In this document: piece after piece, positions 1-6,336 of the stretch
Layout: the number at the start of each line of letters is the position of its first letter
Position numbering within the stretch: position 1 is the first letter of the stretch
NCBI GenBank assembly: GCA_002684605.1
Contig: NYVM01000066.1
Location: forward strand, 2,807 to 9,162
Direction of reading: 5' to 3'
DNA length: 6,356 nucleotides
Origin: Candidatus Pelagibacterales bacterium
GTDB lineage: Bacteria > Pseudomonadota > Alphaproteobacteria > TMED109
Translations under genes and position numbers: made by a program
The notes under the pieces: model-generated
Databases searched by the model: none
What the model saw: only the letters and a program-made list of their open reading frames with translations
What the model was told of the DNA's origin: nothing

Positions 1-1
1 A

Positions 2-2332
2 CTTGACTTACAAATTACTGAAATGATACATCGTAAATATAACTTCATTAATTATAATGGATTACGTGATACACATTTATTAGAACTAACCCATAATAAT
101 AATATAAATCCATTTGATAATAAAGTTATTGTTATAGATGAAGCCCATAATTTTGTTAGTAGAATCGTTAATAAAATTAGAAGTAATAATACTAATTCTG
201 TATCAATGAAATTGTATGAATATTTACTTTCAGCAGAAAATTGTCGTATTGTATTATTAACAGGCACACCTATGATTAATTATCCTAATGAAATTGCTGT
301 GTTATTTAATATATTACGAGGATACATTAAAACATGGAGTATTCCTATTAAAATGAAGGTTGGAGGGTCTAAATTAAATAAAGACGAGTTAGTGAAGATT
401 TTTGAAAAATTTGATATTTTAGATCATATTGATTATAAACCCAGAACTGAAATGTTGATTGTTACTAAGAATCCATTCGGATTTATTAATGTTAATAAAA
501 ATGGTATTTATAAAGGTGTTACTAATTTTAACATTAATAATAGAGGAGATATTAATGATTCTGATTTTATTAAAATACTTACATCCATATTAAATAAAAA
601 TGATATTGAAGTTATATCTTCAAATATTAAAGTGGATACATATAAGGCATTAGATGATAAATTAGACTCTTTTGAAACTAGATTTATTGATACTAGTACT
701 GGTAATGTTAAAAATGCCAATCTACTTAAGAAAAGAATTATCGGTTTATCGTCTTATTTTAGAAGTGCTCAAGAACAGTTAATGCCTAAATATGATAAAG
801 ATGTTGATTTTAAGGTTATTAAAATCCCTATGAGTGATTATCAATTTGGTGTATATGAACAAGCGCGTATTCAAGAGAGAAATGTTGCTAGAAATTCTGC
901 TAAAAAAAAGAAGAAACAAGCAAATCTGGATATTTATAAAGACACTACATCATCTTATAGAATTTTTTCGAGAGCATTTTGTAATTTCGTATTTCCTGAT
1001 AATAGAAGACCTATGCCTAAAGATGATAATCAAACTATTACAAGTGTTATTGAAAAAGGTACTGCTGACGAAGATATATTAGATGCTGTTTCTATTAAAG
1101 AAAAAACCAGTAATATAGATGGATTATATGAATTAGATGATGCTGAAAAACTAGAAAATAAAGCCAAAAATGAAAGAAGTAATGATTATGCGGAAAGAAT
1201 TGAAAGGGAAATGAAATATCTCGAAGATAACGCTGATAAATTTTTAACTCCTACTGGACTCCAAATATATAGTCCTAAATTCTTAAATCTATTGGAAAAT
1301 TTAAAAGATGCTGAATTTAGAGGTCTTCATTTAATATATACTCAATTTAGAACTATTGAAGGTATTGGTGTATTAAAATTAATTTTAGACGCGAATGGAT
1401 TTACACAATTTAAAATTAAAAAAAATAATGCCGATATATGGGAATTAGATATTCCACAAGATAAAAAAGGATTACCTACATATGCCTTATATACTGGTAC
1501 TGAATCTGACGAAGAAAAGGAAATTATTAGAAATATTTATAACAGTAAATGGCATAACGTTCCTGATTCTATTACTATTGAATTGTCTAGACAATCTACA
1601 AATAATTTTTATGGAGAAATTATTAAAATACTTATGATTACTGCTTCAGGTGCCGAAGGTATCGATTTAAAAAATACACGATATGTTCATTTAATAGAAC
1701 CATATTGGCATCCTGTTAGAACTGAACAAGTTATTGGTAGAGCTCGTCGTATTTGTAGTCATCAAGATTTACCTCCTCAATTTAGAACTGTAAATGTATT
1801 CTTATACCTAATGACTTTTACCAAAGAACAATTATCTGGTGATGGAGCAATTGAACTTAAATTAAAAGATGGTGGCAAGTTAAATCCTGATATTCCTTTT
1901 ACTAGTGATGAAACATTATATGAAATATCTCAGATTAAAGAAAAAATTAATAGTCAATTATTGAAGTGTATTAAAGAATCTGCTATTGATTGTATTATTT
2001 ATAATAAACCAGGTACTAAAGATGCGGTTAAATGTTTTTCATTTGGCAAATCTTCCCCCAATTCATTGTCATATAATCCTTCTATTTCTAATGAACAGAC
2101 TGACACAATATCTCAATTAAATCGTCAAACAACTACATTATGGGTCGGTGAAGAAATAACTATTCCAATTAATGGTATTAACACAGTATTTATGAGAAAT
2201 CCTAATACAAATGAAATTTATAACTTAGATAGTTATAATCAATCTGTCGAATACAAAAATCCTGAATTTCTTATTAATGTTGGTAAATTGGTCAAAAAAC
2301 CTGATGGTAAATTCACATTTAATCGTAAATAA
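2..2332 (+). CDS. D6/D11-type SNF2-like superfamily II helicase, 3' part (5' end outside window)
   Basis: ATP-dependent helicase or translocase of the group that includes poxvirus D6 (early transcription factor) and D11 (NPH-I), probably acting on DNA during virus transcription. The frame is already open at base 2 (L-D-L-Q-I-T-E before the first Met at 23), so that Met is unlikely to be the start; the Walker A motif must lie upstream. Counting from that Met: motif II DEAH at 39-42, motif III TGTP at 80-83, a Lys-rich stretch (five K) near 295 inside a charged insertion of about 100-400, the second RecA domain from about 420 (HLIYTQFR), motif V TASGAEGIDL at 540-549 and motif VI QVIGRARR at 569-576. 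The remaining 190 residues, including a TSDE..Y.I...K segment and SAIDC, match my memory of giant-virus homologues such as Mimivirus R350. The helicase call is secure; D6 versus D11 class is not. The metacaspase gene follows after 20 bp. Confidence 0.9.
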   Translation, partial: LDLQITEMIHRKYNFINYNGLRDTHLLELTHNNNINPFDNKVIVIDEAHNFVSRIVNKIRSNNTNSVSMKLYEYLLSAENCRIVLLTGTPMINYPNEIAVLFNILRGYIKTWSIPIKMKVGGSKLNKDELVKIFEKFDILDHIDYKPRTEMLIVTKNPFGFINVNKNGIYKGVTNFNINNRGDINDSDFIKILTSILNKNDIEVISSNIKVDTYKALDDKLDSFETRFIDTSTGNVKNANLLKKRIIGLSSYFRSAQEQLMPKYDKDVDFKVIKIPMSDYQFGVYEQARIQERNVARNSAKKKKKQANLDIYKDTTSSYRIFSRAFCNFVFPDNRRPMPKDDNQTITSVIEKGTADEDILDAVSIKEKTSNIDGLYELDDAEKLENKAKNERSNDYAERIEREMKYLEDNADKFLTPTGLQIYSPKFLNLLENLKDAEFRGLHLIYTQFRTIEGIGVLKLILDANGFTQFKIKKNNADIWELDIPQDKKGLPTYALYTGTESDEEKEIIRNIYNSKWHNVPDSITIELSRQSTNNFYGEIIKILMITASGAEGIDLKNTRYVHLIEPYWHPVRTEQVIGRARRICSHQDLPPQFRTVNVFLYLMTFTKEQLSGDGAIELKLKDGGKLNPDIPFTSDETLYEISQIKEKINSQLLKCIKESAIDCIIYNKPGTKDAVKCFSFGKSSPNSLSYNPSISNEQTDTISQLNRQTTTLWVGEEITIPINGINTVFMRNPNTNEIYNLDSYNQSVEYKNPEFLINVGKLVKKPDGKFTFNRK

Positions 2333-2352
2333 ATAATATAATATAATATAAT
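2333..2352. repeat. (ATAAT)x4 tandem repeat filling the helicase-metacaspase gap
   Basis: The whole gap between the helicase stop codon and the metacaspase ATG is four perfect copies of ATAAT, with no G or C. It contains no AAAATTGA early-promoter octamer and no inverted repeat able to form a useful hairpin. It may serve as an AT-rich promoter element or spacer, or it may only be polymerase slippage. The repeat is seen directly; any regulatory role is a guess. Confidence 0.7.
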
Positions 2353-3423
2353 ATGGAGGAAGAACTTCATCTATTAAATAAAAATTTTGATATGCATATT
2401 CAACAATTAATGAATATAAAACAAAATTATTTAAATTCAATAAATAAATGGACTATATTTAAATATAATGAAAAAAATGATATTCATAATATCTCAATAT
2501 GGTATAATAATCAATACAATAATCTTATTAAAATAAAGGATATTGAAACAAAAAAAATAAAAAAAAAATATAGTATTCGTAATAATAGTAATAATAGTAT
2601 TAGTAATAATAGTAATTATAGTATTAGTAATAATAGTAATTATAGTATTAGTAATAATAGTAATTATAATTCAATACCTCTTAAAAAAGCATTATTAATC
2701 GGTATTAATTATAAAAATACTTCATCTGAATTAAGAGGATGTATAAATGACGTAGATGATCTAAAAAATCTTCTTATAACAAAATATAATTATAAAGAAT
2801 CCAATATATTAACTTTAACTGAATCACAAGCTACAAAAGAAAATATTATTAATCAATTGTCAGAATTTATTAATTCTGGTAACGATGGTGAAACATTATT
2901 TTTTAGTTTTAGTGGTCATGGATATTTTTTAAATGATAATGATAATAATTATAAAATTGATGAATATGATCAAAAAGATGAAGTTATTATATCTGTTGAT
3001 AATTATGCTATTATTGATGATGAATTGAAAGATATTATTGATGCTAATTTAAAATGCAATGTAACCTTAATTGCTTTATTTGATAATTGTCATAGTGGAA
3101 CTATATTAGATTTGGCATATCAATATAATAAAGGTTATCAAAATACAATTCATAATAAATTATCTAAGGATACATCTGGAAATGTAATTTGTTTATCCGG
3201 ATGTAAAGATGATCAAGTAAGTATGGATGCATATTTAAAAGGCAAGTTTAATGGTGCTATGATTTTTAATTTTATTGAAATATTAAAAGAAAATAATATA
3301 TTAACCTGGAAACAATTTCTTGATAATTTAAGACGTAAATTAAATTCTAATAATTTTAACCAAGTTCCTCAAATAACTTCTGGCAGACAACTTAATTTAA
3401 ATACATTAGCAGTTCAATTGTAA
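2353..3423 (+). CDS. Type I metacaspase-like cysteine protease (peptidase family C14B) with Asn/Ser repeat linker
   Basis: Caspase-fold protease; metacaspases cleave after Arg or Lys, usually with calcium activation, and act in cell death, stress and protein clearance. The 356 residues divide into a charged, probably helical N-terminal part (1-75), an Asn/Ser-rich repeat (77-105) and the catalytic domain (about 110-356). Landmarks are the first strand KKALLIGINY (111-120), RGC.ND (128-133), SGHG with His189, DDEL near 223, and DNCHSGT with Cys246. The His-Cys spacing of 57 fits metacaspases. The p10 part begins with SGCKDDQ.S.DA (282-293) and ends with QVPQITSGRQ (337-346), both close to metacaspase signatures. 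Only about 17 residues separate p20 from p10, and p20 comes first, so this is type I rather than II or III. The usual DSCHSG reads DNCHSG, a mild change that keeps Cys and His. No signal peptide or membrane segment is seen. Whether the virus uses it on host death pathways or on virus proteins is unknown. Confidence 0.93.
   Translation: MEEELHLLNKNFDMHIQQLMNIKQNYLNSINKWTIFKYNEKNDIHNISIWYNNQYNNLIKIKDIETKKIKKKYSIRNNSNNSISNNSNYSISNNSNYSISNNSNYNSIPLKKALLIGINYKNTSSELRGCINDVDDLKNLLITKYNYKESNILTLTESQATKENIINQLSEFINSGNDGETLFFSFSGHGYFLNDNDNNYKIDEYDQKDEVIISVDNYAIIDDELKDIIDANLKCNVTLIALFDNCHSGTILDLAYQYNKGYQNTIHNKLSKDTSGNVICLSGCKDDQVSMDAYLKGKFNGAMIFNFIEILKENNILTWKQFLDNLRRKLNSNNFNQVPQITSGRQLNLNTLAVQL
2581..2667 (+). 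repeat. 24-bp in-frame tandem repeat encoding NNSNYSIS
   Basis: Three full 24-bp units (2581-2604, 2605-2628, 2629-2652) and a partial fourth (2653-2667) encode NNSNNSIS, NNSNYSIS, NNSNYSIS and NNSNY. Units 2 and 3 are identical in DNA; unit 1 differs only in the codon giving N instead of Y. The repeat sits just before the protease domain and probably forms a flexible, disordered linker. Near-identity of the units points to recent expansion, so length may vary between strains. Confidence 0.9.
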
Positions 3424-3424
3424 A

Positions 3425-3448
3425 TTATAAAAATCATTTTTTCTATAA
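3425..3448. terminator. Possible bidirectional transcript-end hairpin between convergent genes
   Basis: The 26-bp gap between the metacaspase stop and the stop of the convergent 287-residue gene contains arms TTATAAAAA (3425-3433) and TTTTCTATAA (3439-3448), pairing over 9 bp with one bulged C (3443) around a five-base loop. Mimivirus transcripts are known to be polyadenylated at hairpins, and a shared hairpin would suit convergent genes. All pairs are A-T and the stem is shorter than typical Mimivirus examples, so chance pairing in AT-rich DNA is a real alternative. Confidence 0.4.
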
Positions 3449-3449
3449 A

Positions 3450-4313
3450 TTAATTCATTTTTTCTAATAATATATTACAAATATTCAATATTTTTTCTTG
3501 ATTATTTTTTAATACTTCAAATTCATTTCTTGTAATTGCTTCATTATTACTTCTTATTATATTATCGGATGTCTTTCTTTTTAATTTATTAAAAATATTT
3601 TTTACATTTTCATTTGCATTATTATCATGAATTGCATTATTATTATCATTAATTGCATTATTATTATTATTATCATGTCTTACATTATTATTATCATACA
3701 TTATATCGTTTTTTATTTCTTTATCTAAATTAAACTTTACTTTTTTATCATGATTCACCTCAATTAATTCAGGTACTATATCTATATTATTATTTAATTG
3801 TTTGGAATTGTTTATCCAAGATTCAGCTTCTTTTGATATTTTAGGTACATCTAATTCTCTTTCTCTAGATGCCATTTTTTCAGCAATTAATCGATCCATA
3901 TCATTACCTATTGGTTTATCATTCTCATATTTGAAGTTCATTTCTTCCGGAATTTTTGGATTTATATATGTATTTAAATTATCTTGTTGTTCTTTTAGTT
4001 TATTATTAAAACTCGCTTTTCGTTTTTCTGATAAATCATTAGATGTATATATAAGTTCTACGTGTTTATCATCTTTACTATTTTCTATCAATTTTTCTTT
4101 TTCTTTATTTATTTTAAAAATTACATCTTCAATTACTATTTTATTTTTTTCAATTAATTTAAAATTTGAGTATTTATTATTTACATTAATAATACTTTCT
4201 TCTAATAATTCTTGAACTTTATTATATTTGTTATTATTAATTCCTTTAAAAATATTACTTTCTTCGAGTAATCCCCAAATTAGACCTTTATTATTATTAC
4301 TATTAAATTCCAT
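3450..4313 (-). CDS. Uncharacterised Asn/Lys-rich protein, 287 residues, possible giant-virus family
   Basis: I do not recognise a function. The N-terminal part (10-75) is ordered and helical in look: LIWGLLEESNIFKGI, then a second LLEES and an I/V-rich helix. A highly charged stretch follows (65-115). A central block around 139-169 (MDRLIAEKMASREREL, then ISKEAESWI) is the best candidate for a conserved motif and recalls unnamed Mimivirus-family proteins from memory only. Residues 206-236 are an Asn-rich repeat, and the C-terminal helix (263-287, NEFEVLKNNQEKILNICNIL) could form a coiled coil. There is no signal peptide or membrane segment. The start chosen is the first ATG, 34 bp after the stop of the upstream protease gene; that gap (4314-4347) is almost pure A/T with no recognisable promoter octamer. 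It is the last gene of the minus-strand run and converges on the metacaspase gene. A scaffold or virion role is possible but unsupported. Confidence 0.75.
   Translation of the reverse strand: MEFNSNNNKGLIWGLLEESNIFKGINNNKYNKVQELLEESIINVNNKYSNFKLIEKNKIVIEDVIFKINKEKEKLIENSKDDKHVELIYTSNDLSEKRKASFNNKLKEQQDNLNTYINPKIPEEMNFKYENDKPIGNDMDRLIAEKMASRERELDVPKISKEAESWINNSKQLNNNIDIVPELIEVNHDKKVKFNLDKEIKNDIMYDNNNVRHDNNNNNAINDNNNAIHDNNANENVKNIFNKLKRKTSDNIIRSNNEAITRNEFEVLKNNQEKILNICNILLEKMN
3616..3702 (-). repeat. Imperfect Asn-codon repeat within the 287-residue gene
   Basis: About four degenerate units, on the plus strand roughly GCATTATTATTATCATxAATT, starting at 3616, 3634, 3655 and 3682. In protein they read D followed by two to five N and then A or V plus two residues (YDNNNVR, HDNNNNNAI, NDNNNAI, HDNNANE). 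The units differ mainly in the number of AAT codons, as expected from replication slippage. The encoded segment is probably disordered. Confidence 0.75.
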
Positions 4314-4347
4314 TACAATAGTAATAATAATAAAATTATATTTATAT

Positions 4348-5250
4348 TTAATTTTTATTAAAGTATTTTTGTCTCAATTTAAATACTTCTTCATCTGGTA
4401 TTCTATTTTCAATAAAGTATTCTTTATTTGTATCCTTTAACATTTCTATTATAAAATATAAACAATACATACCGCATTCTGAATTTGTCCGTTGATGTTC
4501 TAATTTATTAATTAACACATTAAATTTTATTCCTAAACTATTCCCTTGATTATTCAATTTTTTAATTAATGTTAATACCTCTTTTGGTGCCGGATTTCCA
4601 TTACTATCAAAATAAAATATATATTTTTGTTTTATATTAATAAATAAAGCTATCCAATGTTCTCCATCTTTATAATGTGGATCAGTATTTAAAATAATTC
4701 CAATTTTATTTTTACCTCTTTTGATCATATTAGACAAGTTTAATTTACATAATTCTTCCCATACACATTCTCCATATAGCTTATGATCATCAAAATCAAT
4801 TGGAGATGGTCCTAAAAATTCAAAACATTTATAATACTTTTCATATTGTTTCATAACACCTTCAATATCGACACTACTTAACCATTCATTTGAACTCCAA
4901 ATGTTAGGTGATGATGGAGCAAATGTATAATTTAATAATTCATTGTTTATCTTACCTTCCATAAATTTGCTTCGTAACCAACATGATTCTCTATCACAAC
5001 TATTTGACATATTTTTTCTCAATTCATTCCAAATTTCTTTACTGTTGTTTGATATTATTTTATTACGAGGATGGCGTGCATTCCAATATTCTTTCATTTT
5101 ATGCAATGAATTATCACTATAACATGTATAATCTTTATTATTAGGATTCGGACTACAATTTGAGTTATAATATTTTATTTCTTTTTTATTTTTTTTACTT
5201 TTATTATATTTACTAGATAATCTATTATTCTTTTTTGTTTTTCTCTTCAT
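4348..5250 (-). CDS. Ulp1/adenain-like cysteine protease (C48 type), probable virion maturation protease
   Basis: Thiol protease of the adenain/Ulp1 fold. Relatives in large DNA viruses (vaccinia I7, asfarvirus pS273R) cleave core and capsid precursors during virion assembly; Mimivirus R355 is annotated as a thiol protease. Catalytic residues fit this family well: His198 in GEHWIAL, Asp215 in FYFDSNG, the oxyanion Gln253 in HQ, and Cys259 in SECGMYCL. The spacings His-Asp 17 and Gln-Cys 6 equal those of yeast Ulp1. Ahead of the catalytic half lie a very basic tail (1-25) and a region with CSP (32-34), CYS (43-45), WNARHP (56-61), an IW..L helix (73-77) and ESCWLR (88-93), which resembles the N-terminal half of giant-virus homologues. 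The first ATG is taken as start because it precedes CSP/CYS; the next Met (52) would cut that region off. The start overlaps the end of the 188-residue gene by 26 bp in another frame. An alternative is a deSUMOylase-like enzyme acting on host conjugates. Confidence 0.9.
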   Translation of the reverse strand: MKRKTKKNNRLSSKYNKSKKNKKEIKYYNSNCSPNPNNKDYTCYSDNSLHKMKEYWNARHPRNKIISNNSKEIWNELRKNMSNSCDRESCWLRSKFMEGKINNELLNYTFAPSSPNIWSSNEWLSSVDIEGVMKQYEKYYKCFEFLGPSPIDFDDHKLYGECVWEELCKLNLSNMIKRGKNKIGIILNTDPHYKDGEHWIALFINIKQKYIFYFDSNGNPAPKEVLTLIKKLNNQGNSLGIKFNVLINKLEHQRTNSECGMYCLYFIIEMLKDTNKEYFIENRIPDEEVFKLRQKYFNKN

Positions 5251-5791
5251 AAATATTATTTATATTTTTCTTTTTTTTTAAATTCAAACCTTTGGTTTTA
5301 TATTCTTTTGTTTTAATATTAATATTTTCTTTTTGTGGTATTATTTTTGATTTTTTATTATTTTTTTTTAATACAAATGTGTCTAAATTTATTTGTTTAA
5401 CATTATTTTGTTTTATTAATAGTATATTACTATTTTCTAAATTACTAATATCAATATTACTAATATCAATATTACTAATATCAATATTATTATCGTTTAT
5501 ATCATTGTATTTTTCTTGAATTATATCAGTTTTATCAATAAATTTAAAATTATTTATACACGAATTTATATAATTATTAAATGAATTTGTTAATTGTATA
5601 TTTTCATTATTAATATCATCTTTTAACATTTTTTTTGTTAAATCTAATATTCTTTTTTTATAAAATTTTTTATCAGATAAAAATATTTTATTATTATACA
5701 GTACATTCATTTTAACTATTGTGTTAATATGTGAATTATTAGTAAAACAATTTAATGTTATACTATCAATTTCATTCATTGAAATATCCAT
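5225..5791 (-). CDS. Uncharacterised basic Asn/Lys/Ile-rich protein, 188 residues
   Basis: I do not recognise this protein. It opens with MDISMNEIDSITLNCF and a stretch that could be a small folded region (about 20-95, with KKFYKKRILDLTKKMLKDDI at 41-60), followed by a five-residue repeat (103-117) and a strongly basic tail (135-188, with many K and few acidic residues). Such a tail could bind nucleic acid, but that is inference. There is no signal peptide, membrane segment or Cys/His cluster. The gene begins 32 bp after the stop of the 170-residue gene and runs 26 bp into the protease gene, so the two are likely transcribed in the same direction from close promoters. The first ATG is used; a second Met at residue 5 is equally possible. 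The low-complexity composition makes it the least certain gene here, but the 188-codon open frame between two solid genes on the same strand supports it. Confidence 0.65.
   Translation of the reverse strand: MDISMNEIDSITLNCFTNNSHINTIVKMNVLYNNKIFLSDKKFYKKRILDLTKKMLKDDINNENIQLTNSFNNYINSCINNFKFIDKTDIIQEKYNDINDNNIDISNIDISNIDISNLENSNILLIKQNNVKQINLDTFVLKKNNKKSKIIPQKENINIKTKEYKTKGLNLKKKKNINNIYEEKNKKE
5441..5485 (-). repeat. 15-bp perfect tandem repeat x3 encoding IDISN
   Basis: Three identical copies of ATTACTAATATCAAT on the plus strand (5441-5455, 5456-5470, 5471-5485) encode IDISN three times (residues 103-117) in the 188-residue protein. The copies are perfect, so the expansion is probably recent, and copy number may differ between isolates. 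No function can be read from it. Confidence 0.9.
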
Positions 5792-5798
5792 TAATAAC

Positions 5799-5812
5799 TT
5801 AAATTAATTTAA
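5799..5812 (-). terminator. 14-bp perfect palindrome after the 170-residue gene, possible transcript-end signal
   Basis: TTAAATTAATTTAA is its own reverse complement and lies in the 32-bp gap, 11 bp past the stop codon of the 170-residue gene and 7 bp ahead of the next start. By the hairpin rule known for Mimivirus transcripts it could mark the 3' end of the upstream gene. It has no separate loop and contains only A/T, so it would be a weak hairpin; it could equally be part of a promoter or chance. Confidence 0.3.
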
Positions 5813-5823
5813 TATTCTATTTT

Positions 5824-6336
5824 TTACATACAACTATCTTTTAGTTGATTTCTTGTATGATTATTAAATAAACTATTACCTAAATTATGAACATTTGGAT
5901 TAAATTGTTCTAAATCAGGCTTATCAAATAATAATGGATGAGTTTGTTTTTGTGGTGTAAAATCAATTTTTGTTTCATATAAATCGCTTTTTGAACTTGG
6001 AACAAATTCTGATTGTTCGCATTTTTGTAATGCAAAAAATTGATTTCTTAAACCTGATTCTACATTAACATTATTGGAAAAACCATTCCAAGGCGCTTGT
6101 GCGTTTCCCGGATTAAATATCTCCTTTGTAGAATAAGGTGTATAATTATTTAATGGTTCTGTTGTTTTTTTGTATTGGTCTAATACTTGCATACATCCAT
6201 ATTTTGTTGCTACAGGTCTAATACTATATTGTGGTTGAAGACTAGTAGATGGAATATTTCTATCGGCCATTCTACTATTAATTTCATCTACTCTCTCATG
6301 ATTACATGTATACATACCATTAATTACTCCAAACAT
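5824..6336 (-). CDS. Uncharacterised 170-residue protein, possible virion component
   Basis: No enzyme motif is visible. The sequence differs from its neighbours: balanced composition, few Asn runs, many Pro, Gln, Phe and Tyr. Notable segments are MYTCNHERVDEIN (8-20), RNIPSTSLQPQYSIRPVATKY (26-46), FNPGNAQAPWNGF (74-86), and a C-terminal FDKPDLEQFNPNVHNLG (137-153) ahead of NNHTRNQLKDSCM. The R-N-I-P-S...L-Q-P-Q-x-S...R-P-V-x-T-K-Y block recalls, from memory, a short family of Mimivirus- and phycodnavirus-type viruses suspected to be structural; I could not confirm this. It lacks a signal peptide or transmembrane helix. The first ATG is used; Met8 is an alternative start, since the recognisable block starts there. 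A TCTA tetramer in AT-rich DNA lies 15 bp upstream, fitting late expression. It leads the minus-strand run that includes the maturation-type protease. Confidence 0.82.
   Translation of the reverse strand: MFGVINGMYTCNHERVDEINSRMADRNIPSTSLQPQYSIRPVATKYGCMQVLDQYKKTTEPLNNYTPYSTKEIFNPGNAQAPWNGFSNNVNVESGLRNQFFALQKCEQSEFVPSSKSDLYETKIDFTPQKQTHPLLFDKPDLEQFNPNVHNLGNSLFNNHTRNQLKDSCM

Noticed and set aside
23..25. ATG at 23 as the start of the helicase gene.
   Set aside because: The frame is open up to the window edge and the protein would lack motif I, so the gene must begin upstream.
2581..2667. Regular 24-bp repeats as a CRISPR-like array.
   Set aside because: The units are directly adjacent with no spacers, stay in frame and encode an Asn/Ser linker.
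2953..2960. AAAATTGA, the Mimivirus early-promoter octamer, on the plus strand; minus-strand copies also at 4088-4095, 4554-4561 and 5963-5970.
   Set aside because: All of these lie inside coding sequence and none is within about 150 bp of a start codon it could serve. In DNA this AT-rich, such copies are expected by chance.
2353..3423. Reading the C14 protease as a true caspase or paracaspase.
   Set aside because: The GCKDDQ.S.DA and PQ.TSGR signatures and the p20-p10 order with a short linker are those of type I metacaspases.
3802..4215. Open frame on the plus strand opposite the 287-residue gene.
   Set aside because: It is Ser/Leu/Phe-rich, as expected from the antisense of Asn/Lys/Glu codons, and has no plausible domain. 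The same holds for 5292-5519 plus, 4228-4440 plus and the short antisense frames at 52-267, 508-720 and 2225-2440.
4347..4362. Stem TTTAAT/ATTAAA with a four-T loop at the end of the protease gene as a terminator.
   Set aside because: Only 6 A-T pairs, and the stem overlaps the stop codon and last codons; indistinguishable from chance in this composition.
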